A DNA stretch of 64,000 nt, taken from NCBI RefSeq assembly GCF_003992675.1, contig NZ_RZMZ01000007.1, forward strand, positions 186,001-250,000, in the 5' to 3' direction. This DNA is from Flagellimonas marinaquae. Lineage in GTDB: Bacteria > Bacteroidota > Bacteroidia > Flavobacteriales > Flavobacteriaceae. A program made the position numbers and the translations under genes. The notes below the pieces were generated by a model. It searched no databases. It saw nothing but the letters and a program-made list of their open reading frames with translations, and was not told the origin of the DNA. This document shows positions 9,247 through 17,560 of this stretch, piece by piece; position 1 is the stretch's first letter, and every line of letters begins with the position of its first letter.

Positions 9247-9864
9247 CTAATCGTCTTCCACCCTTTCCATTTCTGGTCTATCCTTCTTAAAGACAATAAC
9301 CAGAAATAGGATTCCGATAATGATTAAAAACACAATTTCAATTGTCGAAAGCAATTGGTTCATGCCCAGCGATCTTTTGGATCGTTCCGTGAGTAATTTT
9401 CCTTCATCAATCTGTACTTCGGAAAGTGCATCCAAATTTTTACCAATGCGGTGCAATACGGTAAGCATGTCCTTTTTGGGCTCTGCATACTCCGTATAAT
9501 TGGCTTCCAAACCTTGTAGGGTCGTATAATTCTTCTTTAAGCTTTCCAAATACCGGGATTCTTCCAGCGTCAACTCTGTATTCCCAAAATCGGCCAAGAT
9601 ACTTTCGATGGTAGGTGTTTCCGGGATTTCTTGGTTCCCCAACTGACCATTTGCCAAAAACAGTTCTTTTTTGTGGAACAAATTGCTCAACCGATAAATG
9701 TATTCTTGGACAACCAATCGGTCTTCAAAAACAGAATCCACCCCGTGTTCTACCGCGGAAAAGTTTCTATTGTTCAATCGGTTGGAGGCCAAAACCAGCA
9801 AAAATGCTATTGCAAGTACAAAGCCGGCATGGATACGTTGTCTAATGGTTTTAATATTTGGCAT
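9247..9864 (-). CDS. Membrane protein with periplasmic four-helix-bundle (MCP-like) sensor domain
   Basis: The 205-residue protein has an N-terminal membrane helix (AGFVLAIAFLLVLAS), about 140 helical residues that look like a 4HB_MCP/CHASE3-type sensor bundle (conserved type E.Y...L in VVQEYIYRLSNLFHKKELF), a second membrane helix (TIEIVFLIIIGILFLVIVFK) and only a short charged cytoplasmic tail. It has no HAMP, kinase or methyl-accepting output, so it must signal through a partner or be structural. It is convergent with the GreA-like gene. Confidence 0.6.
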   Translation of the reverse strand: MPNIKTIRQRIHAGFVLAIAFLLVLASNRLNNRNFSAVEHGVDSVFEDRLVVQEYIYRLSNLFHKKELFLANGQLGNQEIPETPTIESILADFGNTELTLEESRYLESLKKNYTTLQGLEANYTEYAEPKKDMLTVLHRIGKNLDALSEVQIDEGKLLTERSKRSLGMNQLLSTIEIVFLIIIGILFLVIVFKKDRPEMERVEDD

Positions 9865-10107
9865 GATGTTAGGGTTTTATGGCCATATGCTCAGTTTGAT
9901 GCATCTGCCCAGCTGTAAGCTAACCATTCATTCATTAAGGAGCAAACCTCAATGCTTTTGACTGGGCGGAAATCATCATCAAATCAACTATAAAAACTTA
10001 ATTCTTCTTGTTCGATTACTTGGGTCACATCGACCTTTATGCGCCTAAGACCCACGTAAAAATGGTGTTCTCCTGGTGGAATTACCATTCATTTTTATAC
10101 TGTCGTT

Positions 10108-10503
10108 TCATAAATCCAAGCCGCACGCCAACTGATGTGATGGTGTTACCTTAACAATCCTAAAGGATTTCATATCGGATGGATTCCCCATTTTCACTTG
10201 ATCGTCCACGGCCAGTCCTACCAGGTTGGCCCCTAAAACACTCACTACGGAAACGGTGCCTTCCTTGGTGTTCCCCTTAGTCGAAGGGAGCAATTGGAAG
10301 GTTTGTCGAGATCCATTGATAAACTCCACGGTCACTTTGGAGTTTAGTCGTACCACATCGTCAGGAACATCGTTCGCATCTTCCACCAAAGCCTTTTCTA
10401 TCCGCTCCGCCAACTGCTCCAAAGCATCTTGATGCGCATAATCATCGTAATACCTATGAAAATTCAGTATTCTTTTCAGCGTTACGTAATCTTTTTTTTC
10501 CAT
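10108..10503 (-). CDS. GreA/Rnk-like regulator protein
   Basis: The protein has 131 residues from ATG 10503, which has GGAAG 9 bp upstream; an upstream extension to 10533 is possible but has no such site. The N-terminal half is helical (YVTLKRILNFHRYYDDYAH) and the C-terminal half contains VRLNSKVTVEFINGSRQTF and SVLGANLVGLAVDDQVKM, which resemble the Rnk/GreA C-terminal fold (SPLG.AL.G...GD). Rnk-type proteins bind RNA polymerase. The role here is inferred from fold resemblance only. The 243 bp between this gene and the 4HB gene, and the 225 bp up to the regulator gene, hold nothing I recognise. Confidence 0.65.
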   Translation of the reverse strand: MEKKDYVTLKRILNFHRYYDDYAHQDALEQLAERIEKALVEDANDVPDDVVRLNSKVTVEFINGSRQTFQLLPSTKGNTKEGTVSVVSVLGANLVGLAVDDQVKMGNPSDMKSFRIVKVTPSHQLACGLDL

Positions 10504-10728
10504 GATTAGGCTTCCGTATTTCATTTTCAGCATTTAACGGAAGGGACGCTCACCAATGGTCCCGTCATTTTTGTCTCAGTAAGGCAAATGCTGTGCCATA
10601 GAAAGTCATCCGTTAGAATACAAAGAAGCAACTGATTGATTTTCAGAAATTAAGCTTGGCTTTGAAATGAAAAGGTGCCGCAGAGGGACCGGGTGAGATT
10701 GTACCGGTCGGGTAAGTTTGTATCGCCT

Positions 10729-12063
10729 TTATTTGAGCTTTTCCCGTAAAGTTTTCCGGTTGATGCCCAAAATTTCGGCTGCCTTGGTCTTGTTGCCTCG
10801 GGTGGACAGCAGCACTTCTTCAATGTATTCCCTTTCCTTTTCCTGCAGTGTCTTGAATCCCTGTTTAGGGAATTCGATTTTGTACTTGAGCGTATCGGGG
10901 AGATGCTGCAATGTGATTTCGCCATCGCACATGATCACGGCCCGCTGCACCACATTTTCCAGTTCCCGGATATTGCCCGGCCACGAATAGCGTTTCAAAA
11001 CCTCTAAGGCTTCATCCGAAATCCGAACTAATCGGTCTTTGTACTCTACCCCGTACTTTTGGAGAAATTTCTCGACCAACAGGGGAATATCCGAGGGGCG
11101 CTCGCGCAGGGGCGGCACCTCAATGGACACCACCGACAACCGATAAAAAAGGTCTTCCCTAAAGGTCTTCTTTCGGATAAGTTCCTCCAAATCGCTATTG
11201 GTGGCAGCGATTACTCGGACTTCCAGTTTCTCCGCCATTTGGGAACCCACTTTGGTGACTTCCTTTTCTTGGAGTACGCGTAGCAAACGGTTTTGAACAC
11301 CCAAAGGGGCGTTCCCGATCTCATCCAAAAAAATGGTGCCTTGGTTTGCCGCTTGAAAAAAACCATCCCTGTTTTCATTGGCACCGGTAAAAGCGCCTTT
11401 GGTATAGCCGAAAAGTTCGGCTTCCAACAGGCCCTCTGGGATGGCCCCGCAGTTCACCGCAATAAAAGGCGCCCGTGCAAACTTGCCCGAATAATGTATG
11501 GCCCTTGCCACCAGTTCCTTTCCGGTTCCACTCTCGCCACTCACCAATACCGTGGCCCTGTTGTCCTTTACCCTTTCGATAATTTGGGTTACTTTTTGGA
11601 AGCTTTGTGAAGTCCCGATCATGCCATCGAACCCATTGGCCGCCTGGGTTGGTTTGGGTGGCCTCTTGAACGTTTGTCCGTTCGGCTTACTGGCAAATGC
11701 CTTTTTTACAGCAATTTCGAGCTCTGCCTTGGTAAAGGGCTTGGTCAAATAATCCGTTGCCCCATGTTTTATGACATTGGAAGCGTCTTCTACGGACGGA
11801 AAGCCCGTCACCACCAATTTGGGCATATCAGGATAATGTTCGGTCACATATTTGACCAATTCCAGCCCATCAATTTCTGGCATATTGATATCCGTTACCA
11901 ACAAATCGATTTCGGTATCCTTTAGGATATAGAGCGCTTCCTTTACCGAAACGGCCTTGTAAGTATGATAGTTCATGGATTTTAAATGACGCTGCAACAA
12001 CTCAAGAATATCGATATCGTCATCTACCAGCAATATGTTTTCCTTTTGCAACAAAGCGGTCAT
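10729..12063 (-). CDS. NtrC-family sigma-54-dependent response regulator (second pair)
   Basis: The 444-residue protein has a receiver domain (DDD at 14-16, phosphoacceptor D58 in LLVTDINMPE), a AAA+ domain with Walker A GESGTGKE, a canonical GAFTGA loop (TKGAFTGANENRDG) and Walker B GTIFLDEIGN, and a Fis-type HTH (NKTKAAEILGINRKTLREKL). It overlaps the upstream kinase gene by 4 bp (ATGA). The nearby 4HB membrane protein is a candidate signal input, but nothing in the sequence identifies the regulon. Confidence 0.93.
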   Translation of the reverse strand: MTALLQKENILLVDDDIDILELLQRHLKSMNYHTYKAVSVKEALYILKDTEIDLLVTDINMPEIDGLELVKYVTEHYPDMPKLVVTGFPSVEDASNVIKHGATDYLTKPFTKAELEIAVKKAFASKPNGQTFKRPPKPTQAANGFDGMIGTSQSFQKVTQIIERVKDNRATVLVSGESGTGKELVARAIHYSGKFARAPFIAVNCGAIPEGLLEAELFGYTKGAFTGANENRDGFFQAANQGTIFLDEIGNAPLGVQNRLLRVLQEKEVTKVGSQMAEKLEVRVIAATNSDLEELIRKKTFREDLFYRLSVVSIEVPPLRERPSDIPLLVEKFLQKYGVEYKDRLVRISDEALEVLKRYSWPGNIRELENVVQRAVIMCDGEITLQHLPDTLKYKIEFPKQGFKTLQEKEREYIEEVLLSTRGNKTKAAEILGINRKTLREKLK

Positions 12064-13151
12064 TTTTTAGGGAATTGCAAGGTAAAGATAGTACCTGTTG
12101 GCGTATTTGGGGCCACCTGAATACTTCCTTGATGGTTCTGTACAATGCCATGCACGACACTCAGTCCCAATCCCGAACCTTCCCCAACGGGCTTGGTGGT
12201 AAAAAAGGGGTCAAAAATATGGGTTATGGCTTCCTTTGGGATGCCCGGGCCTTCATCTGCAATGCTTAATACCACCTTATCCGTATCGGATTCCAAGAGA
12301 ACGGAAATGGTGCGCTGAGGCGGCGAAAAGTAAATAGCGTTCATAATCAGATTAAACACCACTTGGGTGAGCTGGATTTTATCGATACGCAGCTCCAAGA
12401 TGTCCTCCGAATGCTCAAATGTGCAGCTCACTTGGTTCTGGCGGAGGGTGGTTCGGAGCATGTGGATGGCCTCCTCGATGACGTCCACCGCATTGATGAC
12501 TTCGCGGGTTTCGGGCATTTCACAGGCAAAAAACATCAATTTTTTGACCACTTCGCGCGAAAATATGGCATTGGTCATGATTTTGTCCAAATCTTTGAGT
12601 GCCTGTGTATCATCGCCGATACGTTCCTGCAACAACTCGGTAAAGCCCAAAATATTGGCAAGCGGGGTGTTCAACTCGTGGGCAATCCCCGCCGTAATCT
12701 CGCCTAAGATGCGGAGCCTATCGGATTGTTCCACCTGACGGCGTATCTGCTCTTCCTTTTCCTTGATTTCCTTCCGCTCCAACAAGTTGCCCACCTTTAG
12801 GCAAACATTGTCCAACAGCTGCTGCTCCTCATCCAAAAAGTCCTTGAGCTGGTATTTGGGCGAGGGATACCCGACCTTGATAACGCCCTTAGGTTTATTG
12901 AACGCGGTGATGGCGGACTCCAAAAACACATAGTCTTCTCCTTTTTCCTTTGTTTTGATGTGGTATTCGGGGGTGGATAGCTGCACATAGGTATCAGTAT
13001 CAAACTGCCAGGCCCGTTCCAGGCATTGTACGATTCCGAGCAGGGCCGTTTCCATGTCATCATAATCACAGTTGACGATAAGCGAGGTCACCTCGTACAG
13101 ACAAGTCAGTTCCTTGATGCGTTCCTTGAGTTTTTGCTCGGTGGTGAACAT
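12060..13151 (-). CDS. Soluble sensor histidine kinase, partner of the NtrC regulator at 10729
   Basis: The 363-residue kinase has no membrane helix. An N-terminal GAF-like region (residues about 1-125) is followed by a coiled coil, the H-box GEITAGIAHELNTPLANILG, and HATPase motifs (N box VVFNLIMNAIYFS; G1 SIADEGPGIPKE; F FFTTKPVGEGSG; LGLSVVHGIV). It is the first gene of the pair and lies 206 bp from the divergent hsdM gene. It probably senses an intracellular cue or a membrane partner and phosphorylates the downstream regulator. Confidence 0.9.
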   Translation of the reverse strand: MFTTEQKLKERIKELTCLYEVTSLIVNCDYDDMETALLGIVQCLERAWQFDTDTYVQLSTPEYHIKTKEKGEDYVFLESAITAFNKPKGVIKVGYPSPKYQLKDFLDEEQQLLDNVCLKVGNLLERKEIKEKEEQIRRQVEQSDRLRILGEITAGIAHELNTPLANILGFTELLQERIGDDTQALKDLDKIMTNAIFSREVVKKLMFFACEMPETREVINAVDVIEEAIHMLRTTLRQNQVSCTFEHSEDILELRIDKIQLTQVVFNLIMNAIYFSPPQRTISVLLESDTDKVVLSIADEGPGIPKEAITHIFDPFFTTKPVGEGSGLGLSVVHGIVQNHQGSIQVAPNTPTGTIFTLQFPKK

Positions 13152-13356
13152 GCGTTGGTCCTTTGTAGCAAATTAGTGAATTCTTGGGATTTGGGGGTTG
13201 CCTCGGCAACTTTGGCAAAAAATTCTAGCGATACTATTCCCACATTTTTTGTAATATTGATTTCCCTCCGCTAAACTCATTTTAATATGGGAATTTTTCT
13301 TTCGTTTCCGGAAGAGAAAGGCTCCACGAATTACATGATTTGAATAGATACACCTA

Positions 13357-14916
13357 ATGGCAAAGACAACTACTGAAGAACCTTTAGAAAAACAACTCTG
13401 GAAATCGGCTGACAAGCTGAGAAAAAATATTGATGCTGCGGAATACAAACACGTAGTACTCGGACTAATATTCCTGAAATACATCTCAGATGCGTTTGAA
13501 GAACTCTACGACAAACTAAAAGCAGGAGTAGGCGAATATGCAGGTGCTGACCCTGAGGACAAAGACGAATACAAAGCCGAGAATGTTTTCTTCGTGCCAG
13601 AGAAAGCCCGTTGGTCTTACCTACTCTCACAAGCCAAGCAACCCACTATTGGCAAATCAGTTGATGAAGCCATGGACTTCATCGAAAAGGAAAACGTTTC
13701 GCTGAAAGGTGTTTTGCCTAAGGTGTACGCAAGACAAAACCTTGACCCAACCAGTTTGGGTGAACTCATAGACATGATTGGAAACATTGCCTTGGGTGAT
13801 GCCAAAGCCCGAAGTGCAGATATTCTGGGTCATGTGTTTGAATACTTTTTAGGTGAATTTGCTTTGGCAGAAGGTAAAAAGGGCGGACAGTTCTACACGC
13901 CAAGAAGCGTTGTTGAGCTTTTGGTAGAAATGCTCGAACCCTACAAAGGCCGAGTATTTGACCCTTGCTGTGGCTCTGGTGGAATGTTTGTGCAGTCTGA
14001 GGAATTTGTAACTGAACACCAAGGGAAAATCAACGACATTTCTATTTACGGACAGGAAAGCAATCAAACCACGTGGCGACTGGCGAAAATGAACTTAGCC
14101 ATTAGAGGTATTGACAGCTCGCAGGTGAAATGGAACAGCGAAGGCTCGTTTTTAAATGACGCCCACAAAGACCTGAAAGCGGATTACATCATTGCCAACC
14201 CACCGTTTAATGTGAGCGATTGGAGCGGTGATTTACTGCGTACCGATGGTCGTTGGAAATACGGCACACCCCCCACCGGAAATGCCAACTACGCTTGGAT
14301 ACAACATTTTATGTACCACTTGGCACCCAGCGGACAAGCGGGTTTTGTATTGGCAAAAGGAGCTTTGACATCTAAAAGTGGCGGTGAAGGCGACATCAGA
14401 AAAGAACTGGTGGAAGCCGATTTGATTGACTGCATTGTAAACCTGCCTGCCAAATTGTTTTTGAATACCCAAATTCCTGCTTCGCTGTGGTTTATGAGCC
14501 GCAGTAAAGCCGCTTTGACAAGCGTCTCAGGTCAGAAACTCCGTAACCGCGCAGGCGAAATTCTCTTTATTGATGCCCGCAACTTGGGACATTTGATAAA
14601 CCGTAGAACCAAAGAGCTTGCGAAAGAAGATATTGACCAAATTACGAGTACCTACCATAACTGGCGTAACACCGATGGTAACTACGAAGATGTAAAAGGC
14701 TTTTGTGCTTCCGCCAGCAAAGAACGGGTAGCCGAACTGGACTATGTACTCACCCCGGGCCGCTATGTGGGTCTGGCCGTGGAAGAGGATGACTTTGACT
14801 TTGCCGAACGATTTACCAGCCTAAAAGCGGAGTTTGAAGCCCAACTCAAAGAAGAAGCCGAACTCAACGAACGCATTGCGAAGAACCTTGCTAAAATTGA
14901 GCTGAAAAATGAGTAA
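13357..14916 (+). CDS. hsdM: Type I restriction-modification methyltransferase subunit HsdM (system 1)
   Basis: The 519-residue adenine methyltransferase subunit has an N-terminal helical HsdM domain, the SAM motif [11 protein letters not shown], the catalytic motif IV NPPF ([15 protein letters not shown]) and a C-terminal region that contacts HsdS. With two HsdM and one HsdS it makes the modification enzyme. The gene starts a same-strand operon with a KilA-N gene, hsdS, a small transposase-like gene and hsdR, and overlaps the KilA-N gene by 8 bp. Confidence 0.96.
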   Translation: MAKTTTEEPLEKQLWKSADKLRKNIDAAEYKHVVLGLIFLKYISDAFEELYDKLKAGVGEYAGADPEDKDEYKAENVFFVPEKARWSYLLSQAKQPTIGKSVDEAMDFIEKENVSLKGVLPKVYARQNLDPTSLGELIDMIGNIALGDAKARSADILGHVFEYFLGEFALAEGKKGGQFYTPRSVVELLVEMLEPYKGRVFDPCCGSGGMFVQSEEFVTEHQGKINDISIYGQESNQTTWRLAKMNLAIRGIDSSQVKWNSEGSFLNDAHKDLKADYIIANPPFNVSDWSGDLLRTDGRWKYGTPPTGNANYAWIQHFMYHLAPSGQAGFVLAKGALTSKSGGEGDIRKELVEADLIDCIVNLPAKLFLNTQIPASLWFMSRSKAALTSVSGQKLRNRAGEILFIDARNLGHLINRRTKELAKEDIDQITSTYHNWRNTDGNYEDVKGFCASASKERVAELDYVLTPGRYVGLAVEEDDFDFAERFTSLKAEFEAQLKEEAELNERIAKNLAKIELKNE

Positions 14917-15751
14917 AAAGAATAAAACCATTGCCGTTAAAGGACATGAAATAACAATCTTTAATGATAAGGAACAAGATTTCATCTCCTTAACCGATAT
15001 TGCCAAACATAAATCTGATGAGCCCAGTGCTGTCATAGCAAATTGGATGCGCAATAGAAATACCATAGAATTTTTAGGCATTTGGGAATCACTTTACAAC
15101 CCCGACTTTAAACCCCTCGAATTCGAGGGGTTTAGAAAACAGGCAGGGTTAAATGCATTTACCCTTTCGCCAAAAAAATGGGCAGAAGCCACCAATGCAC
15201 TAGGGATAATCGTTAAATCTGGCAGATATGGAGGGACCTATGCACACAAAGACATAGCGTTTAAATTTGCCAGTTGGATATCCGTTGAGTTTGAACTCTA
15301 TGTGGTCAAAGAATTCCAACGCCTAAAAGAGGCAGAATCGAAAGACTTGGAATGGAATGTAAAAAGACAACTCACCAAAATAAACTACCGCATCCATACC
15401 GATGCCATTAAAGAAAACCTCATTCCTCAAGGTCTTACCGCCCAGCAGATTTCCTATGTATATGCCAATGAAGCCGATGTGCTGAACGTAGCTTTATTTG
15501 GTAAAACCGCTAAACAATGGCGAGACGAAAATCCCGACAAGAAGGGAAACATCCGCGACTATGCCAATGTCTCGCAGCTGGTCTGCTTGGCCAATTTAGA
15601 AAACCTCAATGCCGTTTTGATTGGTGACGACATACCTCAAAGCGAACGACTCCTAAAACTGAACCAAATCGCCATTGGCCAGATGCAAATTTTGCTGCAA
15701 CAGCCTAGCCCCAACCTATTGAATAACACAAAAAGTGAAGATGATGAGTGA
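14909..15751 (+). CDS. KilA-N domain protein inside the hsd operon
   Basis: The 280-residue protein has an N-terminal KilA-N DNA-binding domain ([62 protein letters not shown]), known from phage antirepressors. The C-terminal half contains [18 protein letters not shown] and [11 protein letters not shown], a segment seen in KilA-N/Rha-like proteins of bacterial restriction loci. It overlaps hsdM by 8 bp and hsdS by several bases, so it is translated as part of the system. A regulatory or phage-sensing role is an inference from position. Confidence 0.88.
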   Translation: MSKKNKTIAVKGHEITIFNDKEQDFISLTDIAKHKSDEPSAVIANWMRNRNTIEFLGIWESLYNPDFKPLEFEGFRKQAGLNAFTLSPKKWAEATNALGIIVKSGRYGGTYAHKDIAFKFASWISVEFELYVVKEFQRLKEAESKDLEWNVKRQLTKINYRIHTDAIKENLIPQGLTAQQISYVYANEADVLNVALFGKTAKQWRDENPDKKGNIRDYANVSQLVCLANLENLNAVLIGDDIPQSERLLKLNQIAIGQMQILLQQPSPNLLNNTKSEDDE

Positions 15752-16922
15752 GTGGAAAGAAGTTGAGCTTTCCGAACTTATTAATTTCGGAAATGGAAAG
15801 AAAAAACCTGAGTCTGAAGGTGACATTCCAATCTATGGTGGAAATGGAATTTTGGGGTTTTCTGCTGATTCAAACTATGAAGATGAGACGATAATTATTG
15901 GACGCGTTGGTGCTTATTGTGGGTCAGTTTATTATGAAAACAAGCCTATTTGGGTATCGGATAATGCTTTAGCGGCAAAGGCAAAAAATGGTAATTCAAC
16001 AAAATTTCTCTATTACTTTTTAAAGAATGCAAACTTGAATCAACATGCAGGAGGTTCAAGTCACCCATTGGTAACCCAAACATTACTCAATTCTCTCGAA
16101 TATGAAGTTTGCATTGATGAAACTGAACAAAACTCTATAGCAGAAGTCCTTTCCAGCTTAGACGACAAAATAGACCTGCTGCACCGCCAAAACCAAACCC
16201 TGGAGCAAATGGCCGAGACGCTGTTTCGGCAGTGGTTTGTGGAGGAAGCGGAATTTGTTTCAGATAGACAACTTATAATTGGGGACTTAATAGAATCAGT
16301 TTCAATAACTCATAAATTCCCAAACAAAGAAATTGTGTTCCTTAACACTTCGGATATTTATTTAGGAGATGTTCTAACCCATTCAACAACCGAAGTTATA
16401 GGGCTTCCTGGTCAGGCAAAAAAAACAATCAAAAAAGGCGATATTCTATTCAGTGAAATACGTCCTGCTAATGGACGTTACGCTTTCATTGATTTCGAAG
16501 CTGAGAATTATGTGGTTTCGACTAAGTTAATGGTCTTAAGAAATAAAAATGTTGTTAGCCAAGAATTTATCTATTTCTATTTGATTAATCCTAAGACAAT
16601 TCAGGAACTACAATTAATTGCCGAGTCTCGCTCTGGAACTTTTCCCCAAATAACATTTGACAATCTAAAAGACTTTAGAGTTAATGTACCTTCTGATGAA
16701 AAACTATTAGAAGCAGAGTCTTTTTGCAAGGAAGTGATTAAAAAAATCAAATCCAACCAAACCCAAATCCGCACCCTTACCGCCCTGCGCGATACGCTGC
16801 TGCCGAAGTTGATGAACGGGGAGGTGAGGGTGCAGTCCCAGCGGGACGAAACCTTTGTAGAAAAACAAACCACCACCAACCCCAGTTCCGTAGGAGCGAT
16901 ACAAAATGAAAACCATGGCTAA
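15741..16922 (+). CDS. hsdS: Type I restriction-modification specificity subunit HsdS (system 1)
   Basis: This subunit recognises the bipartite DNA target. The roughly 393-residue protein has two target-recognition domains (WKEVELSELINFGNGKK; and the second from about residue 178) separated and followed by conserved helices (LSSLDDKIDLLHRQNQTLEQ; LRTLTALRDTLLPKLMNGEV). GTG 15735, ATG 15741 and ATG 15744 are all possible starts. I prefer an ATG just inside the KilA-N gene end, in coupled translation. The DNA of the target domains is more AT-rich than the conserved helices, as usual for exchangeable HsdS modules. Confidence 0.94.
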   Translation: MMSEWKEVELSELINFGNGKKKPESEGDIPIYGGNGILGFSADSNYEDETIIIGRVGAYCGSVYYENKPIWVSDNALAAKAKNGNSTKFLYYFLKNANLNQHAGGSSHPLVTQTLLNSLEYEVCIDETEQNSIAEVLSSLDDKIDLLHRQNQTLEQMAETLFRQWFVEEAEFVSDRQLIIGDLIESVSITHKFPNKEIVFLNTSDIYLGDVLTHSTTEVIGLPGQAKKTIKKGDILFSEIRPANGRYAFIDFEAENYVVSTKLMVLRNKNVVSQEFIYFYLINPKTIQELQLIAESRSGTFPQITFDNLKDFRVNVPSDEKLLEAESFCKEVIKKIKSNQTQIRTLTALRDTLLPKLMNGEVRVQSQRDETFVEKQTTTNPSSVGAIQNENHG

Positions 16923-17376
16923 TACCTACACCCAAATATTGGTTCAAATCGTATTTGCGGTAAAAGGTCGCCAAAACCTGATAACGGAAAAACACCGTGA
17001 GCAGGTAGAAAAATACATCTGCGGCATTGTTAACAATAAAAAATCCAAAGCCCTTGCCATCTATTGCAACCCAGACCATTGCCATATTTTGATGGGTTTA
17101 CATCCTTCCGTTTCCATCTCAGAAATGGCACGCGACATTAAAGCCAATTCATCCAAATGGATAAATGAGAACAAATGGGTAATGGGCAAATTTGCCTGGC
17201 AAGAGGGCTATGGCGCATTTACCTACAGCCGTTCACAATTAAATAAGGTTGTGCAATACATACGAAATCAACCCGAACACCACAAGAAGAAAACATTTAA
17301 GGAGGAATACATAGACTTCTTAGAAAAATTTGACATTCAATATGATGATAAATATATGTTTGAATTCAACGATTAA
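16915..17376 (+). CDS. IS200/REP-associated Y1-HUH transposase-like protein
   Basis: The 153-residue protein carries the HUH motif in PDHCHILMGL and a C-terminal candidate nucleophile tyrosine in VVQYIRNQPEHH, the pattern of Y1 transposases of the IS200 and REP-associated (RAYT) type. I prefer ATG 16915 (MANTYTQI), overlapping hsdS by 8 bp; ATG 16906 is also possible. It sits between hsdS and hsdR in the same direction and is followed by several palindromes, which are plausible substrates. Y1 enzymes cut and rejoin single-stranded DNA at hairpins. Retention in an hsd operon suggests either domestication or a recent passenger. Confidence 0.88.
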   Translation: MANTYTQILVQIVFAVKGRQNLITEKHREQVEKYICGIVNNKKSKALAIYCNPDHCHILMGLHPSVSISEMARDIKANSSKWINENKWVMGKFAWQEGYGAFTYSRSQLNKVVQYIRNQPEHHKKKTFKEEYIDFLEKFDIQYDDKYMFEFND

Positions 17377-17377
17377 A

Positions 17378-17550
17378 GGTGTCACCCCTACGGGGCTTGG
17401 TATTTTTATATATGCCAAAGGCTACAAAGATTTTGCTCCTACGGAGCTATTAAAGAATCTAAAGGACTTTTTTAAAGACAATATTTCCTTTACTTTAATT
17501 ATCACAGGAGTTGAATCCTGTAAAGGACATTTTAAAGGACAATTTGTCCT
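17378..17550. repeat. Cluster of four short palindromes after the HUH transposase-like gene
   Basis: Four hairpin-forming sites lie in the 184 bp between the transposase-like gene and hsdR: CCCC-TAC-GGGG (17385-17395), GCTCC-TAC-GGAGC (17435-17447), CAGGA...TCCTG (17505-17520) and AGGACA-ATT-TGTCCT (17536-17550). The first two share the centre CTAC and look like one repeat family. The set resembles REP-like palindromes that accompany RAYT genes. Confidence 0.7.
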
Positions 17551-17560
17551 ATAGGAGATT

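Noticed and set aside
17330-17554. Plus-strand ORF over the palindrome cluster
   Set aside because: It spans the hairpins and has no protein-like composition; the region is a repeat tract.
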